From: Acidobacteriota bacterium
GTDB lineage: Bacteria > Acidobacteriota > Terriglobia > Terriglobales > Acidobacteriaceae
DNA length: 57,739 nucleotides
NCBI GenBank assembly: GCA_013289875.1
Contig: JABCZC010000031.1
Location: 1-57,739, forward strand
Direction of reading: 5' to 3'
A program made the translations under genes and the position numbers. The notes beneath the pieces were generated by a model. That model was not told where the DNA came from, made no database searches, and saw nothing but the letters and a program-made list of their open reading frames with translations. This document shows positions 23,830 to 32,054 of the stretch, one piece after another (positions within the stretch are counted from its first letter, which is position 1; every line of letters begins with the position of its first letter).

Positions 23830-25224
23830 TCATAACTTGTACGCGCGTCGAACCAACTTATATGTCAGTTCGCGCGCAAGCTCAACGGCTTCATCCTCAT
23901 CAATGCGATGCTCGGCCACGAGTTTGGCGAGGAAAGCGCAGTCGATGCGCCGGGCAACGTCGTGCCGCGCGGGTATGGAGAGGAATGCACGGGTGTCGTC
24001 GTTGAATCCCACCGTGTTGTAGAAGCCGGCCGCCTCGGTCACAGTTTCGCGGAAACGCAGCATGCCCTCCGGGCTATCGTGGAACCACCACGGGGGCCCG
24101 AGACGCAGGCAAGGATAATGTCCGGCAAGCGGCGCAAGCTCGCGGCTGTAGGTCGATTCGTCGAGGGTAAAGAGAATCAGCGTGAAATCTCGTTCGTTAC
24201 CGTAGCGGTCGAGCAGCGGGCGCAGGGTATGAACATAGTCGGTGGCTGTCGGGATGTCGGCGCCTGTGTCGCGTCCGTAGCGCTCGTAGACTTTTTTGTT
24301 GTGATTGCGTGCGCTGCCAGGATGAATCTGCATGACCAGCCCATCGCGGACGCTCATACCGGCCATCTCGGTCAGCATCTGCGCGCGGAAGAGTTCCTGC
24401 TTGTCGGCATCGGCACGGCCCGAGAGCACAAGATCGAACAGCTGCGCGGCTTCCTCGAGGGACAGATTTGCCGTGCGTGCAGTTGGATGCCCGTGATCGG
24501 TCGCCGTGCAGCCAAGCTTCTTGAAGTGCTCGCGGGCCTTTTCGAGAGCGCGCAGATAGCCGGCGAAGGTGCCGGTATTTTCGCCGGTCATCTCTCCGAG
24601 TCTGGCGATGTTCTCGCGGAAGGCGGTGAACTCGGGATCGACCACTGGATCGGGCCGAAAAGTCGGGATGATGCGCGCCTTCCATCCTGAATCCCGGATG
24701 ACCTGATGATCGCTCAGCGAGTCGAGCGGCGAATCGGTCGTCGCAAGCACTTCGAGGCGAAAACGTTCGTAGAGAGCGCGCGGCAGGAATTCCCGCGTGT
24801 GAAGCTTCGCGTCGATGGTGTCGTAGTAGTGGTCTGCGGTCTTTGCCGAGAGGCGCTCGGTGAGGCCGAAGAGCTCCTGAAAGGCATAGTCGAGCCACAT
24901 CCGCGTGGGAGTTCCGCGAAAGAGATAGTAGTGCTCGGCAAAGATGCGCCAGACTTTACGCGGGTCTTTGAGCTGGGCCACACCGATCTCGAGCTCTTCG
25001 AGCGAGACGCCCTGGCTGTAGAGCATCCGGAAGACGTAGTGGTCGGGCTGGACAAAGAGCTTCGCTGGATCGGGGAACGGCTGATTGTGCGCAAACCACG
25101 CGGCCTGGGTGTGGCCGTGCGGACTGATGACAGGCAGATCACGAATTTCCGCGTACAAGCGCCTGGCCACAGCGCGTGTGTCCCGATCGGCCGGAAAAAG
25201 ACGATCCTCGTGAAGCAAAGTCAA
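23830..25224 (-). CDS. uxaC: Uronate isomerase
   Basis: A 464-residue glucuronate/galacturonate isomerase, typical length for the family. The amidohydrolase-like metal site is visible in 'VISPHGHT' near the N terminus; other family blocks are 'MWLDYAFQELFGL', 'LATTDSPLDSLSDHQ', 'TFRPD', 'QIHPGSARNHN' and 'PWWFHDSPEGM'. It converts D-galacturonate to D-tagaturonate and D-glucuronate to D-fructuronate. It is the first gene of the five-gene operon and is divergent from the GntR repressor gene, with a candidate repressor operator at 25286-25298 between them. Confidence 0.93.
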   Translation of the reverse strand: MTLLHEDRLFPADRDTRAVARRLYAEIRDLPVISPHGHTQAAWFAHNQPFPDPAKLFVQPDHYVFRMLYSQGVSLEELEIGVAQLKDPRKVWRIFAEHYYLFRGTPTRMWLDYAFQELFGLTERLSAKTADHYYDTIDAKLHTREFLPRALYERFRLEVLATTDSPLDSLSDHQVIRDSGWKARIIPTFRPDPVVDPEFTAFRENIARLGEMTGENTGTFAGYLRALEKAREHFKKLGCTATDHGHPTARTANLSLEEAAQLFDLVLSGRADADKQELFRAQMLTEMAGMSVRDGLVMQIHPGSARNHNKKVYERYGRDTGADIPTATDYVHTLRPLLDRYGNERDFTLILFTLDESTYSRELAPLAGHYPCLRLGPPWWFHDSPEGMLRFRETVTEAAGFYNTVGFNDDTRAFLSIPARHDVARRIDCAFLAKLVAEHRIDEDEAVELARELTYKLVRRAYKL

Positions 25225-25285
25225 TGGGCGAACTCACTTTCTGCCGGTTGGACCAGCGGGGCGTCGAAATGCTAAGCTGATTTTA

Positions 25286-25298
25286 GAGGTCAGACCAC
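25286..25298. promoter_or_regulatory. GntR/FCD operator GAGGTCAGACCAC (pectin regulon site 1)
   Basis: A 13-bp imperfect inverted repeat, GAGGT-CAG-ACCAC, in the divergent region between uxaC and the GntR regulator. The TGGT-N3-ACCA core is the usual operator type of FadR-subfamily GntR proteins. Sites with the same outer bases occur at 31719, 32021 and 36562, each upstream of a pectin gene. Confidence 0.7.
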
Positions 25299-25419
25299 TA
25301 GGATATATTTCTCACCCAAAATCGAACCCATTCATCTCAGAATTTTGTGCGGGAAATATCGCCGCTAGTACTAATATCGCTATGCGAAACAATTTCCTGC
25401 ATTTGGAGCCAAATTTCCT

Positions 25420-26175
25420 ATGGCTATGCCAGAGAAAAAAGCACAGGCCTCCGACACTCAACTTGCTATGCAGGTGGTTAACCACATACGCGAGAGAATC
25501 GAAGACGGCACGCTGCAGCCGGGCGACAAACTTCCGCCGGAGCGCGAGTTCGCGCGCAAGCTGAAGATCAGCCGCGCCAGCTTGCGGACCGGCATTGGCT
25601 ATTTGGCGGCCATGGGCGTGATGAAGGTGCGCCACGGCGTGGGAACGTTCGTTGTGGATGGGCCGCCGGAGATTGGCAAGTCTTCGCTGGGCCTGCTCGG
25701 CGCTTTGCACGGCTTCGAGTCCTGGCAGATGTTCGAGGCGCGCATGCTGCTCGAGGGCAATCTCGCCGCGCTTGCGGCCGAGCGCGGAAAAGAGGAGCAC
25801 TTCACGGCGATGGCAGAGGAGGTCGCCGAGATGTATGCGACCATCGACGATCCTGGCGAATACCTCATTCACGACGTGCGCTTTCACCGGACCATCGCCC
25901 AGGCATCGGGCAATCCCATACTGGCCGCCCTGATGGAGACGATTAGCACCGCCCTGTACGACGACCGGCGCAAAACGGTGGAGCTTTCGCGGGGCCTGAA
26001 GGATTCCGCCGAGAAACACCGGGAGATTTTCCGCGCCATCCGCGCGAGAAATGCCGCCGAAGCACGAAAAGTCATGGAGAGCCATCTTCAACTCGCCAAG
26101 ACCGCCCAGGAGCACGAACGGGCCGGGCGAGGGCGCAGGAACGCGCACCCCCGCACAAAAGAAAACGGCTCCTGA
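25420..26175 (+). CDS. GntR-family (FadR/FCD) repressor of pectin/uronate genes
   Basis: A 251-residue regulator with an N-terminal winged helix-turn-helix ('LQPGDKLPPEREFARKLKISRASLRTGI', then 'GVMKVRHGVGTFV') and a C-terminal all-helical FCD ligand domain with 'FHRTIAQASGNP' and a terminal 'ARKVMESHL' helix, which supplies metal-binding His. This architecture is that of ExuR/UxuR/LldR-type repressors. It faces the uronate operon across a region bearing the 13-bp operator, and the same operator precedes the pectinase and receptor genes, so it is the best candidate for the regulon's repressor, released by a uronate. ATG 25420 or 25426 could start translation. Confidence 0.88.
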   Translation: MAMPEKKAQASDTQLAMQVVNHIRERIEDGTLQPGDKLPPEREFARKLKISRASLRTGIGYLAAMGVMKVRHGVGTFVVDGPPEIGKSSLGLLGALHGFESWQMFEARMLLEGNLAALAAERGKEEHFTAMAEEVAEMYATIDDPGEYLIHDVRFHRTIAQASGNPILAALMETISTALYDDRRKTVELSRGLKDSAEKHREIFRAIRARNAAEARKVMESHLQLAKTAQEHERAGRGRRNAHPRTKENGS

Positions 26176-26206
26176 GCCAGTGCAATCCTTCTTCATCGCG
26201 GGTCCT

Positions 26207-27637
26207 TCATTGCTGGCCGGGGAATGCCGGGAATCTGCCTTCACAGGAAAAAGCACTGGGTTTCGCGGGCAGCGAGCCATCCACGGTAACGCCCGTTCCA
26301 GCGGGGGTAAAGTTCACACCTCCCGGACCGATCTTTACATTGGCGTATTGCATGTGAATGTCTTTAGGCTGGAGGCCGTCGATGACCACGCCGTCGAGAG
26401 CGATGTCGAGTGAATGCGCTGCGTCCCAGCCGGCCATGAGCACAGGTTGAGTGGTGACGCTGCGGACGTTGCGCAGCACGATGCCTTTGTCAACGGGAAT
26501 GCGATCTCCCTTGTGACCGGGATCGGTGAAGGGATCGATGGTGGTTCCGTTGTAGAACGGGTCGATGGCGATGGGCAGCTCAACGTTCTTCATACAGATG
26601 TTTTCGTAGACAGCAGTATCGACGAGGCCGCCCCGGGTGACATCGGATTTGATGCGGATGCCGTTCGCGGTGTCCTGCAGCGAGAGGTCGGAGACATAAA
26701 CACCGGTGACGGGCGGCGTTGCGCCGCTGCCGATGGATACGCCATGTCCGTCATAGAAATAGTTGTGGGTGACGCTGATGTGGCTTACTCCTCCTTTGAT
26801 CGCAACGTTGTCGTCGCCGGTACGAATGAATGAGCGGGTGATGGTCACGTTGCTGGAGGTCCCCGGATCGATGCCGTCAGTGTTGCGCGCGGTCCTTGGC
26901 GTGTTGAGCGTGACTCCCCAGACGGTGAAGCCGTCGGTGTGGTTGACGGCGACATGAAAATTGGGAGAGTTGCGAAGCGTGATCTTGTAGAGGGTGAGGC
27001 CGTCGGCATGGTTCGCGATAATGACCCGCGGACAGCTCTGCTTAAGGCCAGTGGGCTCGGCTGCGCGGGCAATCTGCCACCAGGATTGATTGCTGCCCAA
27101 CATGACATGGCCGCCGCGGCCGTCGATCGTTCCCTCACCCATGATGCCGGTGTCATGAGCATCTTCGATGCTGACAAGTGGATGGCAGCCCCCTCCACGC
27201 TCGTCAATGGTGCCGCAGCGTCCCGGACTCGTGTCGTAGTCGCGCGGGTTGACGGAGGCATAAACGGTAACACCGGCTTCCACAAGAAGGGTCACGCCAG
27301 CCTTTAGTTGAATGGGCTGGATCAGAAGCGTGTCGTTTGTCCCGTCGGACTGGAGCGCCACGGCAACCCGCCCTCCCTTGCCTACCGCGATCGATGAGCA
27401 GGCGTCGATGGCTTCCTGAACCCGTCTGGTGTCACATGCCGACGCGCTTTTCGCGCACGCCTGGTCGGCCACATCCAGATTTGCGCTGTTGTAACGCGCC
27501 GTTATTGTCCGGCATACCTCTGGAATCGCGGGCTCGGTCACCGAGCGCGTATCTTGTGCGGTAAGCAGTGCAAAATGCCCGGCAAAGAGGAATCCGGCAA
27601 CGCCAAGGCTCGGAAGAGTTCTGTGGAAACAGGTCAT
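26207..27637 (-). CDS. Secreted GH28 polygalacturonase
   Basis: A 476-residue glycoside hydrolase family 28 enzyme with a signal peptide (first ~27 residues, ending L-L-T-A-Q). All four GH28 motifs are present: N-T-D-G (252-255), the catalytic D-D pair (275-276), G-H-G (297-299) and R-I-K (328-330), on a right-handed beta-helix. It would hydrolyse alpha-1,4-galacturonan in the periplasm or outside the cell. It lies 77 bp downstream of the TonB receptor gene on the same strand, so both are probably transcribed from the operator-bearing promoter near 31719. Its 3' end converges on the GntR gene. Confidence 0.92.
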   Translation of the reverse strand: MTCFHRTLPSLGVAGFLFAGHFALLTAQDTRSVTEPAIPEVCRTITARYNSANLDVADQACAKSASACDTRRVQEAIDACSSIAVGKGGRVAVALQSDGTNDTLLIQPIQLKAGVTLLVEAGVTVYASVNPRDYDTSPGRCGTIDERGGGCHPLVSIEDAHDTGIMGEGTIDGRGGHVMLGSNQSWWQIARAAEPTGLKQSCPRVIIANHADGLTLYKITLRNSPNFHVAVNHTDGFTVWGVTLNTPRTARNTDGIDPGTSSNVTITRSFIRTGDDNVAIKGGVSHISVTHNYFYDGHGVSIGSGATPPVTGVYVSDLSLQDTANGIRIKSDVTRGGLVDTAVYENICMKNVELPIAIDPFYNGTTIDPFTDPGHKGDRIPVDKGIVLRNVRSVTTQPVLMAGWDAAHSLDIALDGVVIDGLQPKDIHMQYANVKIGPGGVNFTPAGTGVTVDGSLPAKPSAFSCEGRFPAFPGQQ

Positions 27638-27714
27638 GAGATTTAAGAAAAAGTCGGGGCGCTACGTTTTGACTCTGTCAGGTAACGCCCTCGGATAAAA
27701 CAACAGGGAGGTGG

Positions 27715-30700
27715 TTAGAAGTTGATGTGTCCCGCGAATTGCCACTGACGAGGGTTGTTGGCCTGACCCGCGATCACGCCGAGACTGCTGGAGCCAGTCG
27801 TAGTACCAATCGATCCGTCCGCGGTACTTGAAGCGCTGCCAAACCAAACGTGGTTAACCGCATTGAAGACGCTCGCCTCGAAGATGAACTTCACGTTCTC
27901 TTTGATGTCGAACGTCCGGCGGAGGGAAGCGTCAATGTTATTGTTTCCGGGACCCCGCAACCCATAGGGAGCGGTGCGGGCGACGTTGCCTAACACCATC
28001 CCTGTACAGGAAGCCACGCCGGCCGTGCAGTTGGGATTGACGACATTGGATGTTCCCGCATTTCCCGGACCCATCACAAACGCGGCGGGGTTGATGTATT
28101 GGGTAGAAGCCAGGGAGGTTCTGGTTGCACCATGGCCCCATCCGCCGTTTTGTCGAGCTGAGCCGAAGCCCATGAAACCGGGAGCATAGGTTGGCATGCA
28201 GGTGCCCTGGCCGGGAGCAGCGCAAGAGCCCTCAGTAATGGCCAGCGGATCTCCCGCGTAGTAGCTGAAGATGCCGGAGAGACGCCATCCACCGGCCAAG
28301 GCCCGTACATAGGCATTGTCGCTACCGATTTTCCCCTGGCCAAACGGCAGATCGTAGGTGCTGGCAAAGATGAGGTTCTGCGGCTGATCTATGGCACTGC
28401 GCGACCGCTCGATGCGGTCGACGGGCCAGGCTTTCGAACTGTAGGCAAGGGCGCCCGCAGGGATCGCATAGCCGCTACGGAAGGTTCCGAGGTCGTCAAT
28501 CGTCTTGCCGTAGGTGTAATTGAACAGGAAGGTGAGGCCTCGGCTAAGGCGCTGCACGATGGAAAGCTGCAGGGCGTTATAGTTTGCGTTGCCGACCGCT
28601 CCAACCTGGTCCGTAACGCCGCTGTACTGCGGAAACGCCAACAGCGCCTGGCTGACCTTATTGTTGAAGGTTGAATACGGCAATGCGCCGGTTGGCATGT
28701 TGGCGGCGGTAGCAGTTGCGCCCAGAGCGGTTTTTCCCAGCGCGAGATATTGCGGATCCAATTGGTTGCTGTAGTATCCCCGCGCGGCTCCAGTGGGCAG
28801 CAGGAAGTGCCCCTGATTGCCTACATAGCTGACAGTCGCGGTCATATCTCTGGTTAACTGTGTCTGGAAACCCGCGGACCATCCTCCAAAGCTCGGTGTC
28901 CGGCCGCCATAATAGCGATCGAGATAGGCGAGCGTAGAGGAAACTTTGTACGGCGCCACGGCCGCGCTGGAGTAATAGGTTGCATAGCTGGCGTTATAGA
29001 CCGGCGGCGGAGCGACGGTGCTGCTGCCAAACGCCGTATTGGCAACGGCGCCATTGGTGCCGCTGGTGAAATACGCGCTATTGTTGAGGTAAAAGGCAGG
29101 AAGTGAATCGCCAGGGGAGACCGGATTTGGAGCCGCCGCAAAGCCCAGTTCCATGGTTGTGGAGGGAAGAGCAGTTGCGCCACCGGATGTGCCGCCGCCA
29201 TGCGCATAATAGAGACCGTAGGAAGCGCGGATGACGGTCTTAGGGGTGACGTTATACGCAAGACCCAGCCTCGGGCCCCAGTTTTTGTAATACGTTTGCA
29301 TGGGGGTCTCGCAGCCGCAACTGTCCGGCCCGGATCCGGCAAACTGCAGCGTTCCCGGAGAACCGGTGACGGGATTGGTCATCGTCGGATTCAGGAACGA
29401 AAAACGGTTCTCCGCTTCGCGCATGGGTGGCATCACATCCCAGCGCAATCCGGCGTTCACCGTCAGCTTATTGGTCACTTTAAAGTCGTCGTTTACATAA
29501 AGTGCGAACGGATGGTAGCGAGAGCCTGTTTCCTGGGCTATCGGCGCATACTCGGTGTAAGTTCCGGAATCGACCGCTCCCAGTATGTAGCTGGCGTATG
29601 GCAAGCCGGTGCCGCTTACGACCCCAGCTGAAGATCCGCTCACCTGCGCCGTTTCATTCACGCCGAAATTCAGCGTGGTGAGAGTGGTCCCTCCATCCGC
29701 ATAGAGGTAGTTATAGCTAAGCCACTCGTACTGGCCACCGACGGTGAATGAGTGTTTGCCGTGGATCCACTGCACGTTATCCAGCATCGAGTAAGTGTCC
29801 GTATTGCCCACATATCCGGTCTGGGGTCCCCACTGGGCAGGGGCGTTTGTTCCGGTGAACTTTTCGACCGGAAAGCTGCCGGCAGCCTGTCCGGCGGGCA
29901 GCCCGGTAATGCCTGCTGCGGTTGCGGCAAATTCCGGGACTCCATACGTGGGATTGGTATCGGGCGAGTGATACTGCGCGGCCCCGTATTTGAACTGATT
30001 CACCAGGCTTGGCTTGATTACATAGGTGTCCTGGAAAATGAGAACCCGGGTGATGGGGGCATACGATTTTGCGTAGAGATAGGGTAACGGGCCCACGTTC
30101 GTCGTCTGGCTGCCTGCTGGACCGACGAGCCCCTGCCGACCTGCCGCAATGATGAAGGACAACGTATGCTTGTCGGAAAGGTTGGCATCGATGCGGCCGG
30201 TTGTAGACCAATTGTTCAGGCCGTAGTTATACGCGCCCAGGTAGTTATTGGTGAGATTGTCGTTAAGGTAAGGAACGCCCTGCCAGAACTTCTGAAGATA
30301 TTGTGAAATGGGAGAGATCTCATTCTGCGGAATGACGTTCGCTTTGACCGGACCGGTGCCGCAGCCTGCGCTGGTATAGCTGGGGCCGCTGAACTGCGTA
30401 CGCGAGTAACCTGAGCCGCTCCCTTTCGTCTGCGTGGTTGGATCGTAGATGTCGATGCCCGCCGCCGAGAAGTCGCCGCACATCTCTGCCGGAGTGGGTA
30501 TGGTCTGGGCCTGCGGCTTAGTGAGTGCGGAGAACCGGAATCCCATGTAATTGCCAAAGAAGAAGAGCTTATTGCGCCAGATAGGACCGCCGAGCGATAT
30601 GCCGTATTCGTTCATGTGTTCCGGCGGTTTATAGTAGGTGCCTGCCTTCGAAGCATCGGGATAGTTACTCGGGTACTGGGCCGGTATGAAGCCAGCCGAG

Positions 30701-31581
30701 TCCAGCGCGGTGTTGCGAAACACTTCATAGGCCGAGCCGTGGAAATTGTTGGTGCCGGACTTGATGGTAAAGTTTTCCACGCCCAGCCCCTGATATTCAG
30801 CCGAGTAGCCCGTTGTCTTGACCTGGAACTGATTGACCGTTTCAACCGAGAAGGCGGACCAGATGTAGCGCGGATCGCCGCTGACTGAAGCGGAATCGAA
30901 GGGGATACCTTCGATATACATCTCCGTCGAGCTCGCATTGCCGTTGATTACCATGGGCTCGTCGGATTCGTTGTTCTTGATTTCGTTGTTAGTAACGCCA
31001 GGCATGAGTAAGGCGGAGTCGGTCGCGCGTCGTTGATCGGTACTGATTCCATTTGCGCCGCCCATCTCAAGCGGGAGCGATTGATAGACCTCATTCTCCA
31101 TCGTGCCGCCCAGCGTTGCATTGCTGGTTTCAAGCTGCGGCGGGGCTGAAGTGACGGTCACGGTCTGGCTCGCCGATCCAATCTTCAGCGCCAAGTCGAG
31201 TGCCAGCACCTGCATCCCATCCACGTGAATGTTCTCGCGTACCAGCGTTTCGAAGCCTTGCGCCGTAACTGTGACGACATAGTTTCCGACATCGAGCGGA
31301 GAGAGGTTGTAAAGACCGCTGCCCGTGGTCGTGCGAACCGTTTCCGCTTTCGTTGCCACATTCCGCGCAATCACTTTCGCGCCGGGGATCACGGCCCCCG
31401 AGGAATCAACGACCGTTCCTTCGATCGTGCCCGTTCCTCCAAGCTGCCCCCACATCGAAACAGGGAAAAGCAAGGCCAAAGAAAGTCCCAGCATAAGTCG
31501 CAGTGACGCCAGGACCCGCAGTTTTCTGTTTTCGCCTCGGAGGTGTGCCGTTGGCCATCCTCCGCAAAACTTAGATGGCAT
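27715..31581 (-). CDS. TonB-dependent outer-membrane receptor (carboxypeptidase-regulatory-like N-domain)
   Basis: A receptor of 1,288 residues. After a signal sequence (about 20-48, ending near S-M-W-G-Q) comes a carboxypeptidase-regulatory-like beta-sandwich ('GTIEGTVVDSSGAVIPGAKV'), a plug domain, and a long beta-barrel ending in a C-terminal aromatic (Q-F-A-G-H-I-N-F). This is the Oar-like type that is strongly expanded in acidobacteria and takes up large substrates such as oligosaccharides. The ATG at 31581 is chosen because GGAGG precedes it by 7 bp; an upstream frame extends to 31731 but covers the operator. Its place between pectinases suggests import of pectin oligomers. Confidence 0.9.
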   Translation of the reverse strand: MPSKFCGGWPTAHLRGENRKLRVLASLRLMLGLSLALLFPVSMWGQLGGTGTIEGTVVDSSGAVIPGAKVIARNVATKAETVRTTTGSGLYNLSPLDVGNYVVTVTAQGFETLVRENIHVDGMQVLALDLALKIGSASQTVTVTSAPPQLETSNATLGGTMENEVYQSLPLEMGGANGISTDQRRATDSALLMPGVTNNEIKNNESDEPMVINGNASSTEMYIEGIPFDSASVSGDPRYIWSAFSVETVNQFQVKTTGYSAEYQGLGVENFTIKSGTNNFHGSAYEVFRNTALDSAGFIPAQYPSNYPDASKAGTYYKPPEHMNEYGISLGGPIWRNKLFFFGNYMGFRFSALTKPQAQTIPTPAEMCGDFSAAGIDIYDPTTQTKGSGSGYSRTQFSGPSYTSAGCGTGPVKANVIPQNEISPISQYLQKFWQGVPYLNDNLTNNYLGAYNYGLNNWSTTGRIDANLSDKHTLSFIIAAGRQGLVGPAGSQTTNVGPLPYLYAKSYAPITRVLIFQDTYVIKPSLVNQFKYGAAQYHSPDTNPTYGVPEFAATAAGITGLPAGQAAGSFPVEKFTGTNAPAQWGPQTGYVGNTDTYSMLDNVQWIHGKHSFTVGGQYEWLSYNYLYADGGTTLTTLNFGVNETAQVSGSSAGVVSGTGLPYASYILGAVDSGTYTEYAPIAQETGSRYHPFALYVNDDFKVTNKLTVNAGLRWDVMPPMREAENRFSFLNPTMTNPVTGSPGTLQFAGSGPDSCGCETPMQTYYKNWGPRLGLAYNVTPKTVIRASYGLYYAHGGGTSGGATALPSTTMELGFAAAPNPVSPGDSLPAFYLNNSAYFTSGTNGAVANTAFGSSTVAPPPVYNASYATYYSSAAVAPYKVSSTLAYLDRYYGGRTPSFGGWSAGFQTQLTRDMTATVSYVGNQGHFLLPTGAARGYYSNQLDPQYLALGKTALGATATAANMPTGALPYSTFNNKVSQALLAFPQYSGVTDQVGAVGNANYNALQLSIVQRLSRGLTFLFNYTYGKTIDDLGTFRSGYAIPAGALAYSSKAWPVDRIERSRSAIDQPQNLIFASTYDLPFGQGKIGSDNAYVRALAGGWRLSGIFSYYAGDPLAITEGSCAAPGQGTCMPTYAPGFMGFGSARQNGGWGHGATRTSLASTQYINPAAFVMGPGNAGTSNVVNPNCTAGVASCTGMVLGNVARTAPYGLRGPGNNNIDASLRRTFDIKENVKFIFEASVFNAVNHVWFGSASSTADGSIGTTTGSSSLGVIAGQANNPRQWQFAGHINF

Positions 31582-31718
31582 AATCAGCCTCCAAAATGAA
31601 TAATTCCCTCGTGGTTTCCCTTTACGCCGCAATGTCCGGCACGCGGCTCGTGTCTGGACTGACCATTGAACGAGATCATTAGTCCTGGGACTCGACGACA
31701 ACCGGCAATTCGATTCAT

Positions 31719-31731
31719 GAGGTATGACCAC
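31719..31731. promoter_or_regulatory. GntR/FCD operator GAGGTATGACCAC (pectin regulon site 2)
   Basis: A GAGGT-ATG-ACCAC inverted repeat 138 bp upstream of the TonB receptor start codon. It differs from the site at 25286 only in the three-base spacer. It would control the receptor and the GH28 gene behind it. Confidence 0.68.
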
Positions 31732-32020
31732 TTAAAAAACTGGCTTAGTGTCCCGAAAGAAAGATAGACCTGTCAAGTGGTAAAACAGCTTTTCCAGGCA
31801 GATTTGCACTTCTACCTGAGAACGATACCGATACGACCCAACATCTTGTCTTTTATTTTTAATGGTTTAATCAAGTTACTTGCGGTTCTGACTTTTTTTG
31901 GCCGGGCGAAAACCGCAGGAACGCGCCAGAATAGATCGGGTGGGAATTTAACCTGCTCGCCGAGAGCCAGGCGGCTTGACACTCCATTGCGGTTGAGCGG
32001 TAGACTGGCTCTCGCACTTG

Positions 32021-32033
32021 GTGGTTAGACCAC
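32021..32033. promoter_or_regulatory. GntR/FCD operator GTGGTTAGACCAC (pectin regulon site 3)
   Basis: A perfect inverted repeat, GTGGT-TAG-ACCAC, ending 22 bp before the GTG start of the GH28-CE8 gene, a position that would block transcription start or elongation. It is the most symmetrical of the four sites. Confidence 0.7.
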
Positions 32034-32054
32034 TTCCCGAGGAGATCCGCCGCC

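Larger units (their letters stand above)
31582..32054. other. Divergent regulatory region of the pectin locus
   Basis: This 473-bp gap separates the TonB receptor (leftward) and the GH28-CE8 gene (rightward). I see no gene in it. It carries two full 13-bp operators (31719-31731 and 32021-32033), one near each gene, and a degenerate half-site GTGGT at 31777-31781. The stretch around 31850-31900 is AT-rich. Confidence 0.65.

Noticed and set aside
31777..31789. A fifth pectin-regulon operator (GTGGT-AAA-ACAGC)
   Set aside because: Only one half-site is intact; the second half has lost the ACCAC pattern.
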